Source: JAGQKC01 sp965223675
Lineage (GTDB): Bacteria; Nitrospirota; Nitrospiria; Nitrospirales; UBA8639
Reading direction: 5' to 3'
DNA: 64,000 nt
NCBI GenBank assembly: GCA_965223675.1
Contig: OZ245013.1
Span: 2,728,001 to 2,792,000 of the forward strand
In this document: positions 25,059 through 33,472 of the stretch, in pieces
How positions within the stretch are numbered: position 1 is the stretch's first letter
How the letters are laid out: every line of letters begins with the position of its first letter
Program-made: the position numbers and the translations under genes
The notes under the pieces: model-generated
Databases searched by the model: none
What the model saw: only the letters and a program-made list of their open reading frames with translations
Told to the model about the DNA's origin: nothing

Positions 25059-26102
25059 TTATTCAGGAAGCGGAATAGGCTCACTTGGCTTTGGTGCACG
25101 AAGAGTCTCTAGGTAAGCCGTGACCGCGCGAGCATCGGGATCATCAAGGCCAAGAGTTGGCATTCTGGTATGTTTTTTTATTCCTTGAGGATACATAAGC
25201 CATTTATAGATCCAAGTCGCATTTAAACGAAACCCAGCACGATCGAGTTCAGGCCCGACAAGACCACCCTCTTCTCCAATCCGATGGCAGCTGTTACAAC
25301 CGTATTTATTGAAATACAGATGTTTTCCCGTCTCTGCGAGGACAGCCTCTTCCTCTTCCGTTGTGGTGAGATCTGGTCGAGCTACCGTCATCTTTGGACG
25401 TTTGGCAAAACGTTCAAATGCATTCTTAGCCTCGGTATGCTTAATTGCAGCTTGGGTTGCAATCTCTTCTTCTGGTAATTCAATTTCTTCAGCTTCGAAA
25501 TCTTCATCACCAGCCGCTTCTGCGGCAGCTTCTGCCGCTTCAATTTCTGCATCCCGCTTCTCCTCTGCAGCTTCAAGTGCTTGTGTTGCAGCATCTAAAG
25601 CTTGCGTCGCAGACTCGAGTTCAGATTCTAACTGTTGACGGCGTCCCTCAACATCAAAGGAAAAATCGCCGCCGTGAAGCGATCGAACATAGCGAACCAG
25701 AGACCAAATTTCCATTTCGGAAAGGGTATATTTAAACGTAGGCATCGTCGCGACTCCAAAGTAGTCGACATCATCAACAACCTTTGGATCTGTGGTATCT
25801 TTCATGTCCCGTGAGATTGCATTAAAAATATCTTCATCAGATATCGATTCGCCCATCGATGAATCAGACAAATCTTTTGGTGGAGGAAATTCCATGTTTG
25901 AAAGACTATCCCAATTAAATCCTTCGCCCTGTCGCCCAGACTCACCATGGCAATGCATACAATAATGACGATACAGCTTTTTCCCTTTTGCTGTCCGTTC
26001 ATCTTCGAATAACGCACAGCCGTTCACAAAGAAAAACATGCCTATCACCGCCAAAACTGGCCCTATCCACCAACGCGGTGACCGCTTTAACAGATGGCTC
26101 AT
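25059..26102 (-). CDS. Diheme c-type cytochrome lipoprotein with coiled-coil insert
   Basis: The 347-residue protein is the last gene of the respiratory cluster. A signal ending VNGC (Cys29) suggests lipid anchoring. Two CxxCH heme sites lie at residues 48-52 (CMHCH) and 269-273 (CNSCH). A candidate axial Met is in each domain (ATMPTF; HTRMPTLGLDD). Between the heme domains is a long Ala/Glu-rich coiled coil (residues about 150-240, ALDAATQALEAAEEKRDAEI), an unusual insert that would hold the hemes apart or pair with another subunit. The start overlaps the upstream stop by four bases (ATGA). It probably carries electrons in the periplasm. Confidence 0.88.
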   Translation of the reverse strand: MSHLLKRSPRWWIGPVLAVIGMFFFVNGCALFEDERTAKGKKLYRHYCMHCHGESGRQGEGFNWDSLSNMEFPPPKDLSDSSMGESISDEDIFNAISRDMKDTTDPKVVDDVDYFGVATMPTFKYTLSEMEIWSLVRYVRSLHGGDFSFDVEGRRQQLESELESATQALDAATQALEAAEEKRDAEIEAAEAAAEAAGDEDFEAEEIELPEEEIATQAAIKHTEAKNAFERFAKRPKMTVARPDLTTTEEEEAVLAETGKHLYFNKYGCNSCHRIGEEGGLVGPELDRAGFRLNATWIYKWLMYPQGIKKHTRMPTLGLDDPDARAVTAYLETLRAPKPSEPIPLPE

Positions 26103-26965
26103 ACGGCTTGTCCTTTTCGAAGCTTTCTGACTAAGAAAAATTCAAATGCTGCGGCAATCAGCAAACCTAACGCAACATATCCGAATATAGAATTATCCGG
26201 CGCCGGCTCAGCCCGGATAGGCCACCAGGAAGACACAGCTTTTTGGCTTCCCTTCTCTTTCACCGCGCCATCAACAAGTTTACCGTCCCACAATGCAAAG
26301 GCAATGCTCACCCAATTACCAGGTTCAATTTGCACATCGTGCTCATCGCCAGTCTGTAATGATCTGGAAAACACGACCTTCCATGTACCATCTTGCCATA
26401 CGCCCTTTGCCGAAACATCTTGTTGAGCTTGTGTTTTGAGTGTCTTAAATCCCTTAGCACTCATATCCGTGGCTTTATCTTCTTCATTTTTCCAGTACCA
26501 GATATTGACAGGACCGCCTTCGACCTGAAGCATCTCCTGACCATGAGCAAAATGGGCCATTTGTTCCCCAACCATGAATTCCAATGCCGCAGCATCAGCT
26601 GGATCTTCTGTTGGATCTTGATACTCAACGAGAATCGCTAAGGTTTGCTCATCATGAAGCCCGCGAACTTTTACAGATTTCACCGTCGTTTCCTGGATTC
26701 GATCGGGCCAGTGGACTTGAGGAGCTAAATTAAACTCGGAAGCCGCGGCCGAATCCCATGCGGATGCAGTCGGATCATCAGTTGGCACTGCACCTTCTGT
26801 TAGATAGACTCGAAGAGAGACGCTGGCTGACGCGCCTTCCGGTGGTGGGTCACTCGCAAACACTGGAACAGCCCAAAAGCTTAATAAGGTCAAAATAAGA
26901 AGCAATATCCCAGAAACTTGTGGTTTTGTGAAAATACACTTCATGCCGTCGTAACCATGAATCAT
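26099..26965 (-). CDS. Ethylbenzene-dehydrogenase-like heme b protein, NXR-gamma type, membrane-anchored
   Basis: The protein has about 288 residues. A signal peptide (ILLLILTLLSFWAVPVFA) precedes an EB_dh-type domain (VSLRVYLTEGAVP, KSVKVRGLHDEQTLAILVEY, WVSIAFALWDGKLVDGA), and a C-terminal membrane helix follows (SIFGYVALGLLIAAAFEFFL). In the type II DMSO-reductase family the gamma subunit (EbdC, ClrC; NxrC candidates in Nitrospira) binds heme b with this fold. Here it is not next to molybdopterin or iron-sulfur subunits but inside a cytochrome cluster. I use the ATG at 26965 (AGGTGATC upstream), since the open frame continues back into the previous gene. Confidence 0.8.
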   Translation of the reverse strand: MIHGYDGMKCIFTKPQVSGILLLILTLLSFWAVPVFASDPPPEGASASVSLRVYLTEGAVPTDDPTASAWDSAAASEFNLAPQVHWPDRIQETTVKSVKVRGLHDEQTLAILVEYQDPTEDPADAAALEFMVGEQMAHFAHGQEMLQVEGGPVNIWYWKNEEDKATDMSAKGFKTLKTQAQQDVSAKGVWQDGTWKVVFSRSLQTGDEHDVQIEPGNWVSIAFALWDGKLVDGAVKEKGSQKAVSSWWPIRAEPAPDNSIFGYVALGLLIAAAFEFFLVRKLRKGQAV

Positions 26966-26990
26966 CAGATCACCTACTTCGAATCGTTCT

Positions 26991-27713
26991 CTACTCTTCC
27001 TCTTCCCATGTCCTTGGCGATTGCCCCGCTCCATCATATTCACCGATGATCACTTTCCAAATCTGTTCATCACTTAATTCATGCTCCCACCGAGGCATCG
27101 CCGACTTCCAGGGCATCCCTTCAATCGGTAAACCGACACCACCTTTTTTAATACGCCAGAACAAATATGACTCCTGGAGCTGAGCAATCGTACCAGGATC
27201 AGCAAAATTCGCAGGAGGCGGATTGAACCCCGGAGCCGCGACACCTTTTCCGTCGAAGTTTGGGCCATGGCACGGGGAGCAATTCGCTGCATAGATGCCT
27301 TTTCCCTGTTGAATGTTTTGATTATTCGCAGGATAAGGGTTGGCTAAGCCTACAAATTCTCCTGGAGGTGCAGGATGGATGGTCCGATTCTCTGCTGGCG
27401 GCAAGTCACTCGGCGCAAGCTTCGTGTATGTTTGCCATCCAACGAGCAAGGGAAACACAATCAAGACTAATAACCGGGCTGTTTTGGCTGTGCCTTGTAT
27501 CTCTCCAGATAAGAATCGATAGATTGGGCCCATGAATGCCTCAAGTCCTCCTGCACTCATCGTCCCATATATCATGATTCCGCTCAGGGTGATCGCCAAG
27601 TACAAGTAGATCAAGCTTGCCGGCAGTGGCGCAGTAAAAATCGGGAGAATAAACTTCAAAAAGACAAACACACCACCAAGTAAAATAGCCGCTGAAACAA
27701 GAGGACTTTTCAT
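26991..27713 (-). CDS. Membrane-bound monoheme cytochrome c
   Basis: The 240-residue protein has three N-terminal membrane helices (VSAAILLGGVFVFLKFILPI, ASLIYLYLAITLSGIMIYG, LLVLIVFPLLVGWQTYT), then a class I cytochrome c domain with CSPCH at 145-149. The likely axial Met lies in MPWKSAMPRW. The ending HELSDEQIWKVIIGEYD is nearly the same as in the lipoprotein cytochrome at the head of the cluster (KLSEEEIWKVIAYE), so the two domains are probably paralogues. AGGAGCG precedes the ATG. It lies 18 bases after the stop of the preceding cytochrome gene. Confidence 0.88.
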   Translation of the reverse strand: MKSPLVSAAILLGGVFVFLKFILPIFTAPLPASLIYLYLAITLSGIMIYGTMSAGGLEAFMGPIYRFLSGEIQGTAKTARLLVLIVFPLLVGWQTYTKLAPSDLPPAENRTIHPAPPGEFVGLANPYPANNQNIQQGKGIYAANCSPCHGPNFDGKGVAAPGFNPPPANFADPGTIAQLQESYLFWRIKKGGVGLPIEGMPWKSAMPRWEHELSDEQIWKVIIGEYDGAGQSPRTWEEEE

Positions 27714-27731
27714 AACGAACGCTCCTAGTGT

Positions 27732-28397
27732 TTAATCACTTCTAGAACTGGTGGCTTGCGCGATAACAACGTTATCCTGAGAGTTTGAGGAACCAGGGGT
27801 TGCAACCTCCTGAGCTTCCTCTGGAGCTTCCTCGCCCTGCTCGGGGGTCATAATGTCTTCGACCTTAATACTGATAGGTTCCCCACTCATTTTCTGCAAA
27901 AACGCAATGACCGAATAAATTTCAGGTTTACTCAAGGCAATAGGATTTTTATTGATATACGGCATCCGCGCAGGATACTCTTCTGGCAATTGATCATGCC
28001 TAAAATCTAGATAAATATAGGACTGTGGATCAGTCAAACTTTCATAAAGAAATTCTGGGGACAGTTTCGCACCGATTCCGGCAAGGTCTGGACAACGCGC
28101 GGACTCACTTGGGCCAATTGAATGACACAGAGCACATTGCCCTTTGCTGAAAAATATTTTTTGCCCAAGTGAAGCGAGATCATCTGGTGATTCGACGCTG
28201 GCAATATCGAATGATTCAATAGCCGGTGGAAGTGAAGCCATTTGAGGAACACTCAGTGCGGTAAGGCTGAATGATCCAAGTACAATAATGACGAAGCCAA
28301 TAACACGAAGAAATTTTGACTTGATAAATAAGAGGATCATGATTCCCAAGCCAACAACAATCATTCCAATTAATTGCAATAACGCAACTTCACTCAT
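27732..28397 (-). CDS. Membrane-bound monoheme cytochrome c
   Basis: The 221-residue protein has two N-terminal membrane segments (IGMIVVGLGIMILLFI; VIGFVIIVLGSFSLTALSV) and a cytochrome c domain with CALCH at 88-92. Its candidate axial Met is in EEYPARMPYINK. The C-terminal tail is acidic and Gln/Ser rich (EQGEEAPEEAQEVATPG). GAGTGAGGC precedes the ATG. It follows bd-like protein B by 46 bases, so it may be that protein's direct electron partner, as in cytochromes that replace the quinol side of bd oxidases; this is inference. Confidence 0.87.
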   Translation of the reverse strand: MSEVALLQLIGMIVVGLGIMILLFIKSKFLRVIGFVIIVLGSFSLTALSVPQMASLPPAIESFDIASVESPDDLASLGQKIFFSKGQCALCHSIGPSESARCPDLAGIGAKLSPEFLYESLTDPQSYIYLDFRHDQLPEEYPARMPYINKNPIALSKPEIYSVIAFLQKMSGEPISIKVEDIMTPEQGEEAPEEAQEVATPGSSNSQDNVVIAQATSSRSD

Positions 28398-28443
28398 GAT
28401 GCCTCACTCTTTATTTGAAGATTGAGATCAATAACCAAGCAAA

Positions 28444-30312
28444 TCATTTTTGAAGTTCTTCATGAGTTGGCGACCCTCCAGCCATGGCCGGAGCACTGCT
28501 GCCCATGGGTGGAATTTTAACCGGATCATCTTTTTTAGGAGGTTGATTTTTTGCTTTATCGCCTAACGTCGCTACCCAAAAAATAAATGCCGCCAATAAG
28601 CAAAATACAAATGTATTCAGTGACATAAATGCCGCGGCATAACCAAGTGCTGGCGAATAGGCATAGTCTGATGTATCGCGCATGACACCATAAATATGCC
28701 AGTGAACTCGTGAAGATGATCGAGCATAGCCCATAAGAGACATCAACAGAATAACCATCACGGCATTTAAGACCAAACTATAGCCTGCACGAATGGGCAT
28801 CTGTCCCCAAACCATCTCGGTCGTCGTTTTCGCACTTTTCATTAAGAGGGCGGTCAACGGAGTAAACGTGATCATAATAAAGAGCACGATTAACACCTGT
28901 GCGACCGAGAAATAATTGATGCGAATAATCGCCGGCACGAAATACCCCCATACACCCAGGACGATAACCGCTATTCCAGCGACCACTAACAAGACTCCCA
29001 TCACAGCCTTTGCGGCTTTTGCCCAGCCAGCCGTTTCCACCTTTCCGGCACGCCAATACATAATGAAACTCATAAACGTCACGAGGATCATAAGATTCGA
29101 TACAGTCATCTTGGCAGACATGACCCCGAACACCCCAAGCAGAGGATGATGAGTTCCTCCCATTTTTTGAGCTTCCGCTAAGCTAGCCACGAGGGAATGC
29201 GGTGTCATCCAAACAGCAAGACAGGCCAATAGCACAATCAACATGGCCATAATTGGCTTCTTATATTGGCCTTCAGACCCAGGTATCCTATGAGCAATAC
29301 CCATCCAGAAATAATAGTTTGCACCGAGGAATAACACACCTATGAGCATGGCCTGGAGAATGAAGAGCCAAGCCAGAAATCCTCCCATCAACGTAATACC
29401 CATCTGCTGATTGTATTGATAGATTTCTCTCATCAACCAATAACCGGCAAAGGGAAGCGGCAACATGCCGAATACGCCGATAAAGTTCCCGACATACCCC
29501 ATCCAATCGTAATGTTCTTTTTCTTCTCGTGTCACGGCAAGCAGGTATCGCACCCCTGCGTATGCACCACAGATGAAACCTCCGAGCACAACATTCGCAA
29601 TCAATCGATGGATGTTCACTGGCCACCAGGTGGGATTCTGCATTGCGGCTATGGCTTTTTCTATCGCTGTCCCATCAGCCACCACAACTGGACTAGCCTG
29701 GAATGTTGCCCATGCGTTCGGCACAATCATAATGCCAAGCGCAAAGAGGTTGAGCAAAAACCCAAGGAAGATATGAAATGCCTTTTTTCGCCCCTGCATC
29801 GCATCCCACCCATACCAGTACATGTAGAGCGTCGCGGTTTCAAGAATGAAGAGAAGGCAATACGCAATAAAGGATGGGAAAAAGATATCGGTCAGATAGG
29901 CCATTAACTTTGGGTATAGACCGACAAGGAGGAAGAGCAGGATGCCGCCAAACAGTGCAGTCGTCGCATAGGCTGACGTTAAGAGTTTGGTAAATTCTTT
30001 CGCGAGTTTATCGTAGCGTGGTTCGTTGGTTTTCCACCCAACGATTTCGCAAACCCAAGCGAATATCGGCACACCCAGCACAAACCCTGCTAATAGCAGA
30101 TGTTGCTGCGCGACAACCCAAATAACGTTTCGACTACCAACACCAGGAATATCGCGATATTCTACGGACATCGCTTGCGTGGCAGCATCTTGTGCCCAAG
30201 CCAGCATCGGGAACAGCAAGAAAATGAACAGCCCACCCCATTTGAGAAGAGCGCTCCCCGAAATTGGAAAACTTGAATTCCTGAGGATGTGTAGAGGTGT
30301 TCTGTCCATCAT
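28444..30312 (-). CDS. Cytochrome bd oxidase subunit I-like protein (copy B)
   Basis: The 622-residue protein is related to CydA. A signal-like N-terminus (FIFLLFPMLAWAQ) precedes about 14 helices. The CydA-like heme-ligand histidine is kept in WVVAQQHLLLAGFVLG (His71), and a second in IHRLIANVVLGGF. The CydA Q-loop motif GRQPW is absent; at its place the protein reads SRVHWHIYGVMRD. That argues against a standard quinol-oxidising site. Length and helix number exceed CydA, as in the bd-like oxidases described for Nitrospira. GAGGAGAAAGCC precedes the ATG. The C-terminal tail is Pro/Gly rich. Whether it reduces oxygen is unknown. Confidence 0.88.
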   Translation of the reverse strand: MMDRTPLHILRNSSFPISGSALLKWGGLFIFLLFPMLAWAQDAATQAMSVEYRDIPGVGSRNVIWVVAQQHLLLAGFVLGVPIFAWVCEIVGWKTNEPRYDKLAKEFTKLLTSAYATTALFGGILLFLLVGLYPKLMAYLTDIFFPSFIAYCLLFILETATLYMYWYGWDAMQGRKKAFHIFLGFLLNLFALGIMIVPNAWATFQASPVVVADGTAIEKAIAAMQNPTWWPVNIHRLIANVVLGGFICGAYAGVRYLLAVTREEKEHYDWMGYVGNFIGVFGMLPLPFAGYWLMREIYQYNQQMGITLMGGFLAWLFILQAMLIGVLFLGANYYFWMGIAHRIPGSEGQYKKPIMAMLIVLLACLAVWMTPHSLVASLAEAQKMGGTHHPLLGVFGVMSAKMTVSNLMILVTFMSFIMYWRAGKVETAGWAKAAKAVMGVLLVVAGIAVIVLGVWGYFVPAIIRINYFSVAQVLIVLFIMITFTPLTALLMKSAKTTTEMVWGQMPIRAGYSLVLNAVMVILLMSLMGYARSSSRVHWHIYGVMRDTSDYAYSPALGYAAAFMSLNTFVFCLLAAFIFWVATLGDKAKNQPPKKDDPVKIPPMGSSAPAMAGGSPTHEELQK

Positions 30313-30364
30313 GGCTTTCTCCTCACTCGCTGATACTCACAGCAACCACGAGTTTCAGATAGTA

Positions 30365-31252
30365 TTAGGCCCCGTCTTTTTTGGTAGACTCGGCCTTCTC
30401 TGTTTCTGACTTCGCTGCTTCAGGCTCCTTTTTAGGTTCGGCGTTAGGATCACTGTTTTCGTCTTTTTCTTTTTCTAACTCTACAATTGCCACTTCTGCT
30501 TTCTTTAACACTTTTTCGGTGTTCTTTAGTACCTCTAACGGTTTCACAGGCGGTTCTATCTTTACCACATTTGAATACTCATATTCATCATGTGGGTGTG
30601 GAGTGGTTTCTGGTAATAGGCCCCAAAAAAGGAAGACGAGAACCACCCCTGCCCCGGTAAACGCGGTGAGAAGTAATGTTTGATCAGAAGGAATTCGTAA
30701 CAGATCCCAGAAATGAACAATATCCTGGAATGTCCCATCTTTCCTCTCGGATGCGGCGACTTCCCGCTGAGCGATAGCTCCAAGTCCCCACAGCCAACCA
30801 ATAATCAATAAAATCAGTACCGCACTGGCGACACTTCCCCACAACACCAGTTCAATCGAAATTTGTTCGGCAACCGGAATTTCCCAGATGTTTGCCTTAA
30901 TAGTTTCGATGATGCTTGACGTAACAGACTTTGCCGCGGCTTTCACCGCACTGACAATGAAATATAAGATTGGCAGATAGATGACACTAAACAACGCCCA
31001 TTTCCACCACAATCTCAAGCCTAGACCTTTCTGCGGGTCGACGTTGAGACGTTCCAAAAAAACCGTTCGAGCACAAACCCCTAATGCCCAAATATCTATC
31101 GGGATTGAGAGTACGAGGAGAAACTCCAGCCCGAGGCCCTTCCACGGCTTAAGGCCACCAGCAAGCAACAGGAGACAGACCACCATCTTGATAGGAAAGC
31201 CTGTCCAGAAGGTAGGCCAAAAAACGAGAAGGCCGAGTTTCGTGTTCGACAT
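30365..31252 (-). CDS. Unknown membrane protein of the respiratory cluster
   Basis: The 295-residue protein has about five membrane helices (PIKMVVCLLLLAGGL, FLLVLSIPIDIWALGVCA, WALFSVIYLPILYFIVSAV, LVLWGSVASAVLILLIIGWL, LLLTAFTGAGVVLVFLFWGL). A long charged C-terminal tail (residues about 225-295) is made of Lys/Glu/Pro repeats (KKAEVAIVELEKEKDE, AKSETEKAESTKK). No heme, iron-sulfur or copper motif is seen. Its place between cytochrome b and bd-like protein B, with short gaps, suggests a structural or linking subunit of the complex. I do not recognise the family. Confidence 0.75.
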   Translation of the reverse strand: MSNTKLGLLVFWPTFWTGFPIKMVVCLLLLAGGLKPWKGLGLEFLLVLSIPIDIWALGVCARTVFLERLNVDPQKGLGLRLWWKWALFSVIYLPILYFIVSAVKAAAKSVTSSIIETIKANIWEIPVAEQISIELVLWGSVASAVLILLIIGWLWGLGAIAQREVAASERKDGTFQDIVHFWDLLRIPSDQTLLLTAFTGAGVVLVFLFWGLLPETTPHPHDEYEYSNVVKIEPPVKPLEVLKNTEKVLKKAEVAIVELEKEKDENSDPNAEPKKEPEAAKSETEKAESTKKDGA

Positions 31253-31374
31253 AGTTGATTGCTAGTGTCGTGGATGAAATGTTCGTAACGCGCGCACGTA
31301 TAACCAGCATTTTCCGGGATAGTCGTAAGCGAGACGATACATGTTATTCTTTACAATTTATTTGGTTCGCTCCA

Positions 31375-32484
31375 CTAGTGCAAAAACTCTCGATTCAGAA
31401 TTGCCGAGACGGTAAAGAGCAGTATCCCAACCATAATGACAATCCACGCAATTAACGAAACTGGCCGTTTAAAAATATTACGTTCAGGATCCGTGTCTAT
31501 AAATGGTAAGGCCGCTAATAAGCCCATGAACGCACCAGGAATGGCGATAGCCCCTAAGAACTGCCCAAACTCTCCACCAAAAATCTTCAACCGTAATAAC
31601 TGAAAGAGAAAGAGAAAATACCATTCAGGCTCTGGGTGATAATCCCCAGGATCTGGAGTAGCCTGCTCCAACAAGACCACGGGCTCGATAAACGCTAAAC
31701 TACAGATAATAAGGAAGACGGTGGCCATCGCCACAATGTCCTTCCATATTTGTCGAGGGAAGAAGTAATCAGTTTTGGCTTTGAGTTCCTCAGGAGTCCC
31801 TCTGAATGGACCAGCTGGACCTGCCTTGCGGAATAAGAATATATGCAACCCCGCTAATGCCATGAGGCCTGCGGGCAAAACCATGACATGAATGACGAAA
31901 AATCGGCTCAAGGTCATCTGGCCGGGAGTGGGACCGCCTTTTAAGAAACGAGCCATAAAATCGCCGACGAGGGGCGTCTTGTCCATAATCTCTACGCCGA
32001 CGACTGTTGCCCAATAAGCACGCTGATCCCATGGAAGCAGATAGCCCGTAAAACCAAACGCCATCACGATGCCAAATAGTGCTAACCCTACTAACCATAT
32101 GAGTTCACGCGGCTTCTTGTAGGCCCCCCATAAAAACACTTGGGACATATGCGCAAAGACCATCACGACCATCGCTGAGGATCCCCAGAAATGATAGCTC
32201 AGCAAGAACCAGCCGTATTCCACCTCATGGATGATGTATTGGGTGCTATCGTAGGCATGGTCAGTACTCGGGACATAGTAGAACATCAATAAAATCCCGG
32301 TAACAACTTGGAGAATGAAGATAAAGAGGAGGACAGAGCCAAAAGCATACGCCCAGCGCGAACCACCGGGAACCGGTTCATTAAGCATCTTGGCCTGCAG
32401 CGTCTTTAGGCCAACACGCTCGTCAACAAAGTCAACGACTTTTTCTAGCGCATTGGGTTCATTCGCGGTAGGCTGATTATTCAT
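31375..32484 (-). CDS. petB: Cytochrome b, b6-type spacing, fused b6/subunit IV
   Basis: The 369-residue membrane protein binds two b hemes. The ligand pairs are His98/His112 (13 residues between) and His199/His214 (14 residues between). The 14-residue gap in the second helix is the cytochrome b6 pattern rather than the mitochondrial bc1 pattern. The PEWY motif of the quinol-oxidation site is present (PEPEWYFLFLFQLLR), so this part of the complex should oxidise quinol. The chain is single rather than split into b6 and subunit IV, though shorter than bc1 cytochrome b. It lies 18 bases after the Rieske gene. Confidence 0.94.
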   Translation of the reverse strand: MNNQPTANEPNALEKVVDFVDERVGLKTLQAKMLNEPVPGGSRWAYAFGSVLLFIFILQVVTGILLMFYYVPSTDHAYDSTQYIIHEVEYGWFLLSYHFWGSSAMVVMVFAHMSQVFLWGAYKKPRELIWLVGLALFGIVMAFGFTGYLLPWDQRAYWATVVGVEIMDKTPLVGDFMARFLKGGPTPGQMTLSRFFVIHVMVLPAGLMALAGLHIFLFRKAGPAGPFRGTPEELKAKTDYFFPRQIWKDIVAMATVFLIICSLAFIEPVVLLEQATPDPGDYHPEPEWYFLFLFQLLRLKIFGGEFGQFLGAIAIPGAFMGLLAALPFIDTDPERNIFKRPVSLIAWIVIMVGILLFTVSAILNREFLH

Positions 32485-32502
32485 GAAATTGTGGTTGAGG
32501 AA

Positions 32503-33447
32503 TTACAAGAGTCTGATTTGATTTTTGACGCCAGCCTTATACTCAACATCGATAATTTTAATTTCTCCAGCTGCATTGACATCTAATGGGAGGACATCAA
32601 GCCCCCTCGGTGCCGGCCCATCAATAACCTTACCAGCCTCATCATACAGGCTGAGATGACATGGACAGAGAAAAATACCGTCTGGATTGCTTTTCGTTCT
32701 CCGCCACTTATATCCACATCCAAGATGAGGGCATTTTCCTGAAAAGCCAACGTATGGAGATTTGGCCTTATTCACCCAAAGTACCTCACCTTTGTTATCG
32801 TAATACTTCCGATCTTTTCCACCATACACGGCCTTGGTCACTTCAGGTGTAGCCTTCACCACCCAAATATTCTTTTCAATCTGCTGTTCAGGCATGAACG
32901 CTTCCTTGAACCCACGATTAAATTTAAATTGATAGCCAATGTTTTCCTTCTTGATTTTTTTCACATTCCCAACGGTAAACCACTGATTATCAAACGGCTT
33001 ATACATTGGCTTCATGAGATATTTCAGGACAGGAAACGCTAAGGGAAGAGCAATTAATGCCCCAATCGCATGGGTCATATTGTTAAAAAACGTCCGACGT
33101 GGCACATCACGCTCTAAACATGGGAGCGGAACAAGCACTTCTCCAGGCTCAACGTGTATGTTGTCCTCAAGATGGGCAATCTCAACTTCGTGAGTTGTCA
33201 CATAATGATCACGGTTTAATACCGGATACTGACTAAATTCTGATGATGAACACCGAAGCACTATCTCTTCTTCACTGACAATTTCTTGAACGTCATTGAT
33301 TGGAACAGTTCGGTCTAACTTTTGACCTGACAGCTCTTGCACAACGACATGACTGACCTTATGAGAGATGGGGTCCATGATGACCTTGGACACCTTCCCC
33401 ACTTCACCATCATGACAGCGTGCTTTTGCAGTTAATGTAGGTTGCAT
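32503..33447 (-). CDS. PRC-barrel domain fused to Rieske iron-sulfur protein
   Basis: The protein has about 314 residues. Residues 1-75 form a PRC-barrel-like domain (LTAKARCHDGEVGKVSKVIM, VVVQELSGQKLDRTVPINDV). Then comes one membrane helix (MTHAIGALIALPLAFPVLKY) and a Rieske domain with CPHLGC (about 239-244) and CPCHLS (about 261-266), the four [2Fe-2S] ligands plus the disulfide pair. It transfers electrons from quinol at cytochrome b to cytochrome c. The PRC domain would lie in the cytoplasm if the usual N-in topology holds. I use the ATG at 33447; a TTG three codons upstream is possible. The ribosome site is weak. Confidence 0.9.
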   Translation of the reverse strand: MQPTLTAKARCHDGEVGKVSKVIMDPISHKVSHVVVQELSGQKLDRTVPINDVQEIVSEEEIVLRCSSSEFSQYPVLNRDHYVTTHEVEIAHLEDNIHVEPGEVLVPLPCLERDVPRRTFFNNMTHAIGALIALPLAFPVLKYLMKPMYKPFDNQWFTVGNVKKIKKENIGYQFKFNRGFKEAFMPEQQIEKNIWVVKATPEVTKAVYGGKDRKYYDNKGEVLWVNKAKSPYVGFSGKCPHLGCGYKWRRTKSNPDGIFLCPCHLSLYDEAGKVIDGPAPRGLDVLPLDVNAAGEIKIIDVEYKAGVKNQIRLL

Positions 33448-33472
33448 AACACCCAAATAGACGAAATAAAAT

